A stretch of 64,000 nt of DNA from the NCBI GenBank assembly GCA_031761405.1, contig JASEVX010000003.1, positions 113,773,831-113,837,830 of the forward strand, written 5' to 3'. Below are positions 40,101 to 51,000 of this stretch, piece by piece. The notes below the pieces were generated by a model that did no database searches, was not told the DNA's origin, and saw nothing but the letters and a program-made list of their open reading frames with translations. Position numbers and translations under genes: made by a program. Source of the stretch: Serripes groenlandicus. Lineage: Eukaryota > Mollusca > Bivalvia > Cardiida > Cardiidae. How positions within the stretch are numbered: position 1 is the first letter of the stretch; each line of letters opens with the position of its first letter.

Positions 40101-43045
40101 TGTTGTACAAAGATGACCCTTCAGGTGAAACATAAGTTACATACAATATAATATCATTTACATTTTCAAATATGCTACTTTTCCAATACAAAACTACACT
40201 GTCATTCAAATCACTACATATACGTGTGATAGAGCCCGCTTCGATCAAGTCATTACGTATATAAACTGAAACTCCACCGCTGTTACGGATTGAGTAAGGT
40301 TTTTTAGTTCTAACAGCATCAAAACACTTGTGAGATTCAAAAAGTAAGTCAAAATCGCCCTTAGAATCATTCCACGTTTCTACCAAACCAATTATATCGA
40401 ATGTTTTTAGATAATTGAGTAAGGAATAATTATATTTATGTTTTTTTAACCCACATATATTCCAGGTCAAAATGTTATATTCAAGTGTATATTTCACAGA
40501 TGGGCGTCGGCCTAAGTCCTATGTATCATGAAGTTCATTTCCCTCGTTAGATGCCCCACTCCTCGGCGACTCAACGTGTTTATCTTGCGTTGATTGGGCT
40601 CTGTCCCCATTCTGAATGCCGCGCATCGTCTCCGTCTGTAAGTGTCCTTTTGCACGTGAATGACCTCGCACTGCTCCAACGCGTACAATACCCTTTGTTC
40701 CCTCGTTGTATCTGTAAACACTATTCTCAATAATGAGTTTATCGAAATTCATGACTGCAAATTGGTCGTTTTCACGAGCTTCTATTAATTTTTTACCTAA
40801 TTCACGTCTATGTAATCTAACACGCTCTGTATAGTCCTCTTGTACAAAATAACCATCCTCTTTCCTGAGTGTTTGTTTGGCCTTTTTCAAAAGTGCTTCT
40901 TTATCTTTGAATTTAGTAAATTTCACTATAATTGGACACTTGCCTCTGGTTCGATCCCCAACTCTATGAGCTCTCTCAATTTCAACATCTGTGTGGCTGG
41001 GCATAGACATTTCATTGCATATAAAAGTTCTCACTTTACTTTCTGTCACTTCCCAATCTTCATTCCTCTCTCCGTCTATGCCATTGAAACGTAAATTATT
41101 TCTCCTTGAGAAACCTTCAACTCTATCGATTTGGTCTTTTAACGAACATATCTCAGTTCTCATTTCTGTATTCTCTATCTTCAATTGTTCATTTTGCCTT
41201 GTCAAATTTTCAACTGCTTTATTAATGTCATCAATTTTCGTGTCTATAGAGGACAAGTCCATTCTTACCTCCGATTTCATTCCACGTAGAAAGTCCATTA
41301 TATCACTATCTCTATCACCCTTCCCCTTTCTCTCCTGTATCGGTGTGGTTCGTGTGGTTCGTGTGGGGTCTGGTGAGGCTGTTGGAGCCACTGAAGCGGT
41401 TGCCTCACTAAAAGGTAGCGTGCTCTGTCTAGCCTTTCGCGGCGGTCCTGGGTTAGGTTCTACACCCCCACCCATCGTCAATAACACGACCAGCAGTACA
41501 AGCAATCTCAAAGTCAAACTTACAGAATCTTTGCGACATACAAGTCCATTAACACTTCTTCCGTACTTTACCGGCATCATAAAACTCCCAATTCTGCATC
41601 TGTATGACGATAATTCGTCGCCCATGACTTAAATTATCAAAATAACCCGGACGTTCAGTTTCAAGTCCAACGCGCTAACCACACGGCAACGCTGGATTTC
41701 CGTGCAGAGCTAGACCAAAATGCGCAGATTGAGGGCTTGGCGTGAAACGGTTGTAACTAAAAACCTATTTTGAAAACCCTGGTTTAGGGGCAATTTTGAC
41801 CCCTTTGTAAACAATGCAAATTTAGGTGCCATTGCTCAGAACGAGCATTGGCACCTAAATTTCCATTGTTTACCAAGAAAAATGATTTAACGATTATAAA
41901 AACTTTATGGCGAGGTGATTAACCTTGGTAAAAAAAATACTAATTTTAGTTACAACCGTTTCACGCCAAGCCCTCGAGATGCATACAGTGATCTGACTCT
42001 ACCAACACTGATCACACGTGTACTTCGATTGGTGTTCCTGGAGTCAGACTATATATTACAGATACATATGACTGTTTGGTCATCTGCGGAGGAATGGGTT
42101 GTGGCCATATACCGAGAGGAGCCTTACGTGAAATGATTCGTATTACTAAGCCAGGTAAATATTTATACACGGGTAGAGAGGTCGGAATGAAGTTCAAACT
42201 TAATCAGCCAAACAATATTAATTATATGTTTACTATGTAAATGACCAGTACCTAGGGAACGATGTTCTTGATAACGCCACTTCAGTCAGTTATAATACTG
42301 TGACACGTTTCCTTGGTAAATTACCAGTACCTAGGGAACGATGTTCTTGATAACGCCACTTCAGTTAGGAGTAATACTATCTCTACAATCTAGAGGCAAG
42401 AAGGGAAGTAGTCATAACTACCACCAGTAATGCCTTTGTAATGACTGGGACGAGGATCTTACCCAATTCACCCGCTAGACGTTCTAACAATTTCTCAACG
42501 AAGTTTGTACCTCTGATAGAGCTGCTTGCTGAATAAAGTATACACAATTTCTGGTTAAATAAGGGACCAGTTTCAGTAACACGTCGGAACGTGTATACAC
42601 TATTTGAAAAATAATAAAATGTAACCTTTTCCATGTTGAAGTACTTTTAAAGACGTCTGCTTTGATAATATTCCAGGATAAAAAAGACACATCTAAAAAG
42701 TTGAAAATATACTACTGACAGAGAGTTGACAATGTCTCCTTTATTAAAGTGGTTTCAAAAGTAAACAAGAGTGCCACAATGGCAATAAATCGCTCACCCT
42801 TCATTTTGTTCGAGAATGAATAAGGTGGGCTTGGCATGACTTTAATTATATTTTCAGGCGGGTATATCTGTAATGCGATGAGACAGGACTATTTGGATAT
42901 CTCGGAGGAATACAATAACAACAAACTAAACGACACCGTGCATGATCTGGAAAAAAGGAATCTGTGGAAGCAAATAGAACGACGAGTCCTTCCAAACTAT
43001 TTTGACAGAAAACCTGGCATTCTTTTTATACACCAGGTTCTGTGA
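34047..43045 (+). CDS. METTL27: METTL27-like methyltransferase gene, exons 34047-34184, 34850-34985, 42062-42154, 42858-43045
   Basis: Four exons join in frame with GT-AG junctions and give a SAM-dependent methyltransferase of the METTL27 (WBSCR27) type. Motif I is VLDVAAGTGILGE in the first visible exon. FRNIDGLDPSTGML in the second supplies the acidic residue that contacts SAM in this fold. YDCLVICGGMGCGHIP and IRITKPG lie in the third, and the last begins GGYICNAMR and runs to the stop at 43043-43045. N-terminal exons are missing from view: the family usually has some 25-40 residues before the first visible part, and the first exon boundary here is uncertain (ATG 34047 or a splice site near 34052). 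The 7-kb second intron holds the LINE. Substrate unknown. Confidence 0.8.
34525..34750 (-). mobile_element. piggyBac-like MITE, copy 1 (intron)
   Basis: Begins TTAACCTTTTCCCTCATA and ends in AGGGAAAGGG, with a central hairpin (AAATTGCTCG...GAGCAATTT). The right TTAA is mutated. See the copy at 44842 for the best-preserved ends. Confidence 0.75.
34850..34985 (+). CDS. METTL27: METTL27-like, second visible exon
   Basis: Acceptor CTTTTTCAG ends at 34849 and donor GTATAG starts at 34986. It starts in phase 0 with LHELGF and ends after the first base of a codon that the next exon completes as aspartate. Confidence 0.78.
34986..35415. other. METTL27-like intron, no further feature
   Basis: Intron sequence between the second visible exon and the LINE tail. 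Nothing recognised. Confidence 0.5.
35531..38455 (-). pseudogene. LINE ORF2, endonuclease C-terminus and reverse transcriptase
   Basis: A 974-residue open frame. The first 28 or so residues are translated from the inserted DNA and are not native. The endonuclease C-terminus follows (VVDYHIAS near 70-77, ESDHFPV 94-100). The reverse transcriptase has VVPIHKSG (387-394), QAGFRAGYSS (437-446), YIDFQKAFDS (472-481), GTKQGDQCSP (530-539) and the catalytic YADD (575-578). A CCHC-like cluster near the C-terminus ends it. The RT part is intact, but the protein lacks the endonuclease N-terminus because of the insertion, so the element is probably inactive. Confidence 0.88.
38370..39843. mobile_element. 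1.47-kb insertion within the LINE endonuclease
   Basis: Its ends are the inverted repeats GTCGCCGG (38370) and CCGGCGAC (39843), and it separates the two halves of the endonuclease frame. There is a hairpin (CGGGCAGAAGCCCG) just inside the left end. A 3-bp ATT may be duplicated at the flanks but one base is out of register, so I do not claim it. No transposase frame is present. The family is unknown to me; a non-autonomous DNA transposon is most likely. Confidence 0.6.
39811..40497 (-). pseudogene. LINE ORF2, endonuclease N-terminal part
   Basis: AP-type endonuclease N-terminus: ILTWNICGL (about 9-17), the metal-binding glutamate in GLVETWN and YLAGDLNAR. The frame runs into the inserted DNA and stops at 39811, so it is truncated. 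It begins 21 nt after the ORF1 stop. Confidence 0.82.
40519..41625 (-). CDS. LINE ORF1 protein with 2A-like motif, coiled coil and RNA-binding core
   Basis: A 368-residue nucleic-acid chaperone candidate. Residues 39-50 are a hydrophobic stretch leading into GGGVEPNPGP (52-61), a 2A-like sequence in which the usual D before V-E is glycine. A Ser/Thr/Pro linker and a coiled coil (about 108-168) follow. An L1-ORF1-like RRM region starts at SRRNNLRFNGI (173-183) and includes ERAHRVG (214-220). 2A-like sequences at the start of LINE proteins are known in several invertebrates, where they either separate the chain or act as secretion-type signals. The frame is open and complete. Confidence 0.82.
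   Translation of the reverse strand: MGDELSSYRCRIGSFMMPVKYGRSVNGLVCRKDSVSLTLRLLVLLVVLLTMGGGVEPNPGPPRKARQSTLPFSEATASVAPTASPDPTRTTRTTPIQERKGKGDRDSDIMDFLRGMKSEVRMDLSSIDTKIDDINKAVENLTRQNEQLKIENTEMRTEICSLKDQIDRVEGFSRRNNLRFNGIDGERNEDWEVTESKVRTFICNEMSMPSHTDVEIERAHRVGDRTRGKCPIIVKFTKFKDKEALLKKAKQTLRKEDGYFVQEDYTERVRLHRRELGKKLIEARENDQFAVMNFDKLIIENSVYRYNEGTKGIVRVGAVRGHSRAKGHLQTETMRGIQNGDRAQSTQDKHVESPRSGASNEGNELHDT
41641..41731 (-). other. tRNA-like fragment upstream of LINE ORF1
   Basis: The minus strand contains GTGTGGTTAGCGCGTTGGAC, close to a tRNA A box and D arm, but no B box follows. It could be a SINE remnant at the LINE 5' end. Confidence 0.35.
41732..41974. mobile_element. Palindromic MITE, second family, copy 1
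   Basis: Inverted ends AGGGCTTGGCGTGAAACG and its complement enclose about 243 bp that are almost self-complementary, centred on TGCTCAGAACGAGCA. A near-identical copy lies at 63031-63273. No convincing target duplication was found. Confidence 0.85.
42062..42154 (+). CDS. METTL27: METTL27-like, third visible exon
   Basis: Acceptor TATTACAG ends at 42061 and donor GTAAAT starts at 42155. The exon keeps the frame and ends within a glycine codon of KPGG, which is split across the intron. Confidence 0.78.
42237..42380. repeat. 79-bp direct repeat, about 1.8 copies
   Basis: ACCAGTACCTAGGGAACGAT and the following CTTCAGT segment occur twice at a 79-bp spacing within the last METTL27-like intron. 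Confidence 0.8.
42858..43045 (+). CDS. METTL27: METTL27-like, terminal exon
   Basis: Acceptor ATTTTCAG ends at 42857. The exon completes KPGGYI and ends with a TGA at 43043-43045. CAATAAAA at about 43058 could be its poly(A) signal. The last codons are duplicated downstream (43005-43235). Confidence 0.78.
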
Positions 43046-43235
43046 CATTTAAACCGTCAATAAAATACACTACTATATTATAACAGAAAACCTGGTATTC
43101 TTTATATACACCAGGTTCTGTGCCATTTAACCGTCAACAAAATACACTACTATATTATAACAGAAAACCTGGTATTCTTTATATACACCAGGTTCTGTGC
43201 CATTTAACCGTCAACAAAATACACTACTATATGTA
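43005..43235. repeat. Terminal-exon end triplicated (77-78 bp units)
   Basis: The unit starts ACAGAAAACCTGG at 43005, 43083 and 43160. The first copy is the end of the METTL27-like coding sequence with its stop; the next two repeat it in the 3' untranslated region. Each unit contains the inverted pair AACCTGG and CCAGGTT. Confidence 0.85.
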
Positions 43236-43254
43236 CCTTTACCCTTTCCTTCAC

Positions 43255-43390
43255 ACAGAAGCTTTCTGACTCCTGTGCAGCAGACAACTTCCGAAAACAT
43301 TGTCACACAACATTGTTAAACAATCATTAACAGAGTTTCATATTTTTGCAAACTTGTTTTCAAAGTCGTCCGCTGCAAATGTATTCTATG
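43255..43390. mobile_element. Degenerate piggyBac-like MITE fragment
   Basis: Retains AAGCTTTCTGACTCCTGTGC and AAGTCGTCCGCTGCA from the family at 44842, but the central hairpin and the ends are eroded. Confidence 0.5.
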
Positions 43391-44841
43391 TTGGAAAAGA
43401 TTAATCAAATTAAGTTTAAAATATGTGTTTAATTGGACTAGAGCGTATTTAACATACTGGTAGATAATAAAATAAGAGTTGTCCTTAAGACAGTGTTAGT
43501 GCTCGACTGTTTTAGTGCTCGACAATAAAACAAAACTTAACAAAATTCCCTGTCGGAGTTGCCTTCTCTTATCTACATATGAGGGTCATGATGTGTAACA
43601 AGTATTCCAAGTTTCGCAGCAATATCCTTAAGGGATAAGTCAATAATTGGAATTTATCCGGATTCAATGTATTTTCTAAGTCTAAAAAGGGCCATAGTTC
43701 TGAGCAAAACCTTCACAGATTTATTTTCTCTTGTCTGTTGATGGAGGTAATGATTGTTAATACATATTGTTGGTGTATAAGCTATATCTCTCTAATGGTT
43801 TTAAAACTTAACCAAAATTCTAAGTCTAAAAGGGGCCATAAATCTTACAAAAACATTGACAGAGTTATGGACCCTTGTCTGTTGATGAAGGTGATGATGG
43901 TGAACAAGTATAGTAAGTTTCAAAGCAATATCTGTAATGGTTTTGAAAAAAAAGGTGGGGTGGTACAAAAAACTTGACCAATGTGTGACGCCGAAGCCAA
44001 CGCCGAGGCATGTGAGATAGCTTGCCCTTTCTTCGAAAAATCGAGCTTATGAACGGAGGAAATACAATAAAACAGCCATATAAACACATTAGCGTCACAA
44101 CATGCGAAAACGACAGCCATACCAGTGTAACTTCAGATCAGCTTGATTTATTGCTCAGCTTTAACGGATTCTTTCTCATTTACATTATAGTAATACAATC
44201 ATTCTCTGCAGGTTTATGTTACTTGATTGTATTTGTGAGGAATGTAGAAAGGGGTTTGTGTTTGTGTTACGTGGTTTTATCTTAGTAATTTAAGCGACGC
44301 CATTGAAATAAACAACTACACGGGGGGCTTTGTTCCAAGAATGCAGCAGGTTAGTCTGCGACTTCCTGCCCTCTGATGAACATTATATCCTAGAAGAACG
44401 TGGAAAACGGTCATAAAGGATACTACTGCAACAGTACAAAACGTGTTCAGCTATGTTCAATAAGTATAACAGTATACCCACAACTCTAAAGGAAAAGCCA
44501 TGAATGTGAATATTGATTATGTTTAATATTTACATTTCTGAAATGGTTATTACAAATAGTTGTTGAATTGTTTGTCTTTGTCTATAGTGTATTCACGATT
44601 TTGCGAACAGTTCTTTGTTAAATTCGGTTTATATATGTATGTCTGTCTATATCATTTGGTAATTAACACAAATAAGTGTTTAAAGCGTTTTGGGAATAAA
44701 GTAAAGTATAGTAAAGGATACAACATACTTTACATCAACATGACTTATAATAGGGCAAGCAACACACAAACCGACCATAGGAGGGTATGCGAATTGCATT
44801 CTGATAATGTGATGTTGATACCATAACTTTTTCCAAAGGCT
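43391..44841. other. Intergenic with degenerate dispersed repeats
   Basis: Contains two eroded copies of a dispersed repeat with TCTAAGTCTAAAA(A)GGGCCATA (near 43675 and 43820), a type I associate with bivalve DNA. No gene is supported. Confidence 0.4.
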
Positions 44842-45071
44842 TTAACCCTTTCCCTCATATAGACGCTTTCTGACGCCTTTGCAGCAGACGGCTTTTTGAA
44901 AACATAGTGACAAAAGAAGAAATTGCACAAAACGTGCAATTTCTTCTTTTGACACAATGTTTTCCACTTTTAGTCATAGGTTATCCATTGAATTATAGAG
45001 ATTTTTTATGTTTTAACAAAATATGTTCAAAGTCGTCTGCTGCAGAATTGTCGGATGAGGGAAAGGGTTAA
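44842..45071 (+). mobile_element. piggyBac-like MITE, well-preserved copy
   Basis: TTAACCCTTTCCCTCATA at the left and TATGAGGG-type AGGGAAAGGGTTAA at the right form about 14-18 bp inverted ends starting CCC and flanked by TTAA, the piggyBac target. The centre is a long hairpin with AGAAATTGCAC...GTGCAATTTCT arms, and CTGCAGCAGAC near the ends recurs inverted. Confidence 0.85.
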
Positions 45072-45175
45072 GACAGTTTCAATGACTTGTTTAGGAACAG
45101 AAAAGGCTCTGACAAGTCTTCAGGACGGCGCAAAATGATCTGTGTTGTGTTCCCTGATGGTCGATTCCCCTGTGA

Positions 45176-45612
45176 CCTCCCCATATCCGAGTTCCAGAGC
45201 CTTGCGTTCAGTGAAACGGTTTCCAGGTGTCTCAAATGATTCTTCCAATTAAGGTGTAATCATACCTTTGAAATAACGTCGTATTTTACGTCAAAACTCT
45301 TCTTTTTTTGTGTAACAATGACCTCACCATATCCGAGTTCCAGAGCCTTGCGTTCAGTGAAACAGTTTCCAGGCGTCTCAAATGATTCTTCCAATTAAGG
45401 TGTAATCATACCTTTGAAATAACGTCGTTTTTTACGTCAAAACTCTTCTTTTTTTGTGTAACAATGACCTCACCATATCCGAGTTCCAGAGCCTTGCGTT
45501 CAGTGAAACAGTTTCCAGGTGTCTCAAATGATTCTTCCAATTAAGGTGTAATCATACCTTTGAAATAACGTCGTTTTTTACGTCAAAACTCTTCTTTTTT
45601 TGTGTAACAATA
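45176..45612. repeat. 146-bp tandem repeat, three copies
   Basis: CATATCCGAGTTCCAGAGCC marks units starting near 45176, 45322 and 45468. The copies differ by only a few bases. Confidence 0.9.
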
Positions 45613-48179
45613 ACAGTGTGGTTAAAGAAAACGCTACTACTGTCTTGTTTGTATTAGTATTCATACACCAATAACACCGAATTATAGAGAATGAAGTTTC
45701 CTATGTCATGATTTAAATTACAAATATCTGCCATTACGATTCAGATAACAATACTCGATATTTTCAAAGTTATTACATCATTTCTAATTTACTAAACATT
45801 TACCGAGATATTTGTTTAAGAAGTACATATCATTACGATCACCCTTTCTACTACAAGTGGTCAGAATTTCAAGAAAATCTGTTGAGCTGATGTTTTAGTA
45901 AATCAGAATGCAGTTTTACCGATAGCAGAAATGTTATATGTCAAACGGTTTATTCAAATATTTGTCTTGTACGAGAAATTTTGGCTTTTGAAAGAAAAAA
46001 AAAAGGGATTATTTTCTACAAGTTTGATTTGTGTCGAAATTATAACAAAATCCCTATTACTTCTGCATCTACCTGTGTTACTACCTGCATAGTACTTGTC
46101 TATGCATGAATAAGTATCAACCCGTCACTACCCATTAATTAACGAAAGTTTGATATGGTTGGGTTACGTATGCACACTTCTCACGATAGGACATAATCTT
46201 TGATATCAAATTGTTGAAAATATAATTCTCATATCTCGTAAAATGCAACCTTCGGCGTTATATTGTTTATTTGTCTGATGCAAAGTTTTCTGACAATTTA
46301 TCCGATATAATATTTTAGTTTATTTGCGAGGGGTATTTACCTCATTATTGTCATGCGGTTTCCCTATCCAATATATTGTAAAACGTTTCAAATGAAGATG
46401 TTTATAAGCACGGTCTACCTGCATAGTTTGGTAACAACTCGATATGTCCACTGTGGTGCTATTACATCGTTGCATGCATTGTGAATTTGCAAATTTGATC
46501 AATTTACGAGAATCAAAATACCAATCAATTAATATGAAACAAAGTATCAATCAATTACTATGAACCAAAATATTATTCAATTATTATGAACCAAAATATC
46601 AATCAAACTGGCATTTCGTCGAGATTGGGAGAATGGTATTTTTTAAACAGTTATCTGAAAGCCGTGACAAAACAAAGTAAACAAATCAGTCAATATATAT
46701 AAAAACCCAAGTATTCTTATTTTTAATGTATTTATTATATAAATTGCAATAACTTAGCTACTTTGAATCTTTAAAGAAAATCAAATAAATACAACCTACC
46801 ATTATTTATTAGTAAGGGGGTAGCTTACTTGAAAGATTGAAAAGATGATTATAATGAAAACATGTGTATTCATTTTATTACCCTAGATGCGTATCTAGCT
46901 ATACTTCTGAAGTTAACGTTCCGAAGCGTGACAGACTTGTGATCGGTTGAGAAGAGGAGATGCCGAAGTGCAAATTACCATGACAGACAAGGAATGATGC
47001 ATCAGGCCAGAATTAAATATTTCCAAGATAATAAATTCTTGTTGGTCTTGTGAAAATTAATTGACCCCAACACCAGTATATTATTCGGTCCACTAAGTAC
47101 TTTTTTAAAGGGACTGAATCCATATGAGAAAAAAGCGGGGAAAAAAAGAAAATTGTTAAAAAAAAGGCATTGAGATTTGCTGACTGATGTACTACAATAT
47201 ATGCACACTATTAATATTGCGGAGATTTTTCGTTATTTTGCATTGTAAAATCTACTGGGTTAGTAACCCAGTAAATCTAAAAATATCGCTGTATATTTAT
47301 CACGTGATCAATAAAACCGAATTGACAATCTCCTTCGCAGAGTTGTCGTTCCTTACACTCACGCATACTTGAATGTAATGAGTCGATAGTGTTAGAGAAT
47401 GCCGAATTGAATCCACAAATTCAAATAAGCAAGAGGAAATTCCATGGTATTTTTAAACGGGAAAACACGGAGCGGACGTTTTTTTTTAACAGCTTATTTC
47501 CTATGAAATAATGAAAAACAAGACTTGTACGACCTTCTACAACATTCCGTTACATATATATCGACGTATTGTGGATTAATTAGAATAAGTATAAAATATA
47601 ACGATTTTGGACCATTATGGTGTTCAGTCCCTTTAATAATCATATTACCCAATAGATCTACGGAAATTCACCAGGAACATTCTTGACAGTACAGTGTCTT
47701 CCTATTTATTGACTGTACTGATCCAACTGATGCATTTAGAGTATGCAATTTATTAATACAATCTATTAATGCGTTCAATGATAACAGAAAGCGTAGGAGT
47801 GTAATTTACTAAAACTGTTGTGTTGTGAATGATTTTCTGGTTGTTCATCTCCAGCATTATACTTTACTTTAAGTGTCTGTTAAACGAAATTGATTGAAAG
47901 CTTCTATTTTGACAGAAAATTAGTAAACAAAATCAACAGATTAATATCAAAAGGCGTAACCCAATATAACGTAATAATAATAAAGCATAAAAGAGTTTTG
48001 CATCTTCTAAAGCGTTGCCCTGAATCGATCACATGAGTGATAGCTATTTGGCATATGTGTAACTGATAATATAGGAGAAAATGTAATCAAGAGCGTGAAT
48101 GAAACTGCTAGGAGTGGACACTGTAAATAAAACTTATACATAAAGGATATTTGTTATGAAATTAAATCTTTGAACAGTT
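45613..48179. other. Intergenic, nothing recognised
   Basis: AT-rich, short frames only. A small direct repeat (TCAATTACTATGAACCAAAATAT-like, near 46500-46600) is the only pattern seen. Confidence 0.4.
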
Positions 48180-49380
48180 TGTAAGAGGACCACCAAAGTA
48201 ACATTCCCGTGAAGTTTGTTTGGTCCAATGGTTTGGGAGGAGATTTTATTTAAAGCTAATAGTTATTATTATCCCTATTCTGATGCAGCATGGCGGCTAT
48301 CATGACAAACCAATCAATATGGCTTGAACAAATTACAAACATATCCTGAAATCAGACAAAAACTTAAATAGAAAAGGAAATATTAAGTTTTATCATTTTG
48401 CCCCTTTTCTGATGCTGTCTGGCTGTCATGTTTTTCAACCAATCAATACGGTTTAAGAAAATCTTGTAGAGGGTCAATCAAAAAACAGTTGCTATGAATT
48501 ATTTAACTCCCTTCCTGCTGCAGCAGCAACACAAGTTGTGTTTATAATTTATATCTTTCGACACATTTGAAAGAGGACCACTCAAGGAACATTCCTTTGA
48601 AGTTTTGTTGAATTTACCCAGTGGATTAGGATGAGATGTCATTTGAAGCTAAAAGTTAAATTTACCCCTTTTCTGATTCCGCCTGGTAATTGTGTCTTTC
48701 AACAAATCAATATGGCAGGCTTAAATAATTATGAAGAGGGTCACTGAGGGAATAAATAAGACAAGCACTTTCATAAGAATAGAGTTTTAAAATGTTGTCA
48801 TTTTGCCCTTTTATAATGCCGTCTCGCTCCTCTTTTTTCAACCAATTACTAGTAATATGACTTGAACAATTTTCGTAGAGATTATATGATGGAACATTTC
48901 TACTAAATAACCTTGGAATCGGAACAATAATTCTAAATATTGGGCATTTTACTCCCTTTCTCATATACTGCAAACAAAAAAGTGCTACACATATATCTTA
49001 ACACAATTTAGAAAAGGACTGCCAAAAGAACATTCCATGTTTTGTTTGTCCAGTTGATAAAGAGCAGATGTTATTTGAAGCTAAACTTTCAATTTTCCCT
49101 TTTTTAGATGCCACCTGGTTACTACGTCTTTCAACCAATCTATAAAACTTAAAACGTGTAGAGGGTCACTGAATGAACAGTTCTGCTAAATGATCTTAAA
49201 ATCCGATAAGTACTTTCATAAGAATGTAGTTTTAAAATGTTGTCATTTTTCCCCTTTTCTTATGCTGCCTGATTGCCGTGTTTAACAACCAATCAGTATG
49301 CTTATATTTGTAGAGAGTTATCCAATGATAACATTATACCACATTATATTGGTATCAGACAAGCACATTCAGAGGAGAAT
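48180..49380. repeat. Degenerate dispersed repeat, several units
   Basis: Units of roughly 200 bp recur with TTTTCTGATGC, GTCATGTTTTTCAACCAATC and GAGGACCAC...GAACATTCC landmarks (near 48180, 48370, 48570, 48660, 48780, 49020, 49220). Related units reappear near 51470-51980. High divergence indicates an old family. Confidence 0.6.
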
Positions 49381-49394
49381 ATTTTAAAAAAATT

Positions 49395-49700
49395 GCCAAA
49401 TTTCACCCTTTCTGAAGCCGAAGCAAGTACTCCGTAGAAAATAAATATACTGCGCATTTTCTTCATTTGCCACAATATTTCCTAAAGTCGTTTGCTGCAG
49501 AGGTGTCACAAAGGGTCTGTATGTGGGTAAGGCCTGAAATCTCAGGTTTATTTTACTGAATATTTCAGAATAGCACAGAAAACATTGTGGCAAAAGGAGA
49601 TACATGTATTACTCTTTATGACCAATGTTTCCTTTTGCCACAATGTTTTCAAAAGTCGTCTGCTGCGAATGCATCTTCAAGTGGAAACAATGCTATTCAA
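49395..49700. mobile_element. Degenerate piggyBac-like MITE relatives
   Basis: AAAACATTGTGGCAAAAGGA (49578) and GCCACAATGTTTTCAAAAGT (49636) are the inverted halves of the family's hairpin; the ends are lost. Confidence 0.5.
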
Positions 49701-49759
49701 ATATCACAAACAAATCTACAAGGTTTCAACATGCTCAAATTAATGGTGCAGCATTCAGT

Positions 49760-51000
49760 GTTCACAAACATTTTCTTCAATTTGGTCTAGTGACCTAGTT
49801 TTTGACCCGGCATTAAACATATTCGAACTTGGCGTATATATCTTCAAGCATAACATTGTGACAAAGTGTTAAGCTGCTGAAGAGAACAATGCAGTCTCTA
49901 GAATGTAAACAAGATGTCTCTTCAATTTTGCGTAGTAACCTAGATTATTTCCGGACATGACCTATATCATCATGACAAACATTAACAAAGTTTCAAGCTG
50001 CTAAAGCAAAATATATGGTCACAAGAGTGTTAACAAGATATTTCTCAAATTTTGCCTACTGACCTATATTTGAACATCGCCTAGATATCATGACTTTTAT
50101 TCTGACAAAATTACAACATGCTCAAGTTGAAAATGCAGCTTCCAGAGTGTTAACAAGATTTTCCTTCGATTTGGCCTAGTGACCTAGTTTTAGACCCAAC
50201 CTGACCCATAAACAAACTTGGCCAAAATATCAGTAAGACAAACATTTTTAACAACCTGCTTAAGTTAAAAAATAAGGCTTCCAGAATTCCGTCATTTTGG
50301 CCTTGTGACCTAGTTTTTCACTAAACATGACCCATATTTGAAATTGGCATATATATCAAGACAAACATTCTGCTGAAGAAAAATATGCAGTCTCTACAGT
50401 GTTAACAAGATATTTCTCAAATTTGGCCTAGTGACCTAGTTTTTCACCTGACATGACCTATATTCGAACTAGAATCAGCAAGATCAACAGACTGAATCAG
50501 AGTTCTGCATGGAATTAATTTCTCTGAACAATTTTGGTAGGGCACCACCCAAAGATCATCACTGTGAAAATTGGCCAAGCGGTTTAGCAGATGTCGTTTG
50601 AAGGAATTGTTTACGAACGGTTGACGACAGACGACGGATGGAGAGTAATCACAATAGATCAGGTTCAGGTAACCTGAAAATCCTTTCGGTTGCCATGGCA
50701 ACAAGAGTTCTGAATGGAATTAATTTCTTTGAACAATTTTGAAAGGGCACCTACAAAGGAACATCCATGTGAAAATTGGCCAAGCAGTTTAGGAGATGTC
50801 GTTTAGGAATTGTTAACGGACGATGAACGACAGTGATCAGAATAGGACACTTCTTTGTGCTCATGTGACCTAAATAGTTAAGGCATTGAGAGGATGCTTT
50901 CTGTGAAGTTTCATCCCAATTGACAAGCTGGTTACAGAGGATATATAATGACAGACGACTGAAGACAAACGGTTAACCACAATAACGCACATTGTGCTAA
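49760..51000. repeat. Degenerate repeat with GTGACCTAGTTTTTGACC
   Basis: GTGACCTAGTTTT(T) recurs near 49790, 50170, 50300 and 50430 and CTGCTGAAGA/TTTCAAGCTGCTAAAG segments between them, at about 130-150 bp spacing. Further on, AAATTGGCCAAGC(G/A)GTTTAG occurs near 50570 and 50775. Old, diverged interspersed repeats; no gene. Confidence 0.6.

Larger units (their letters stand above)
35416..41640 (-). mobile_element. LINE (non-LTR retrotransposon), nearly full length, with internal insertion
   Basis: In minus-strand order it carries ORF1 (41625-40519), then an AP-type endonuclease and reverse transcriptase that formed one ORF2 before an insertion split it. The 3' end is a short microsatellite tail, ATTGAATTGAATTG (complement of 35416-35430), rather than poly(A), as in CR1/L2-type LINEs. 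The C-terminus has a C.FC...HAFFHC cluster typical of that broad group. It lies antisense inside the METTL27-like intron. Confidence 0.88.
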
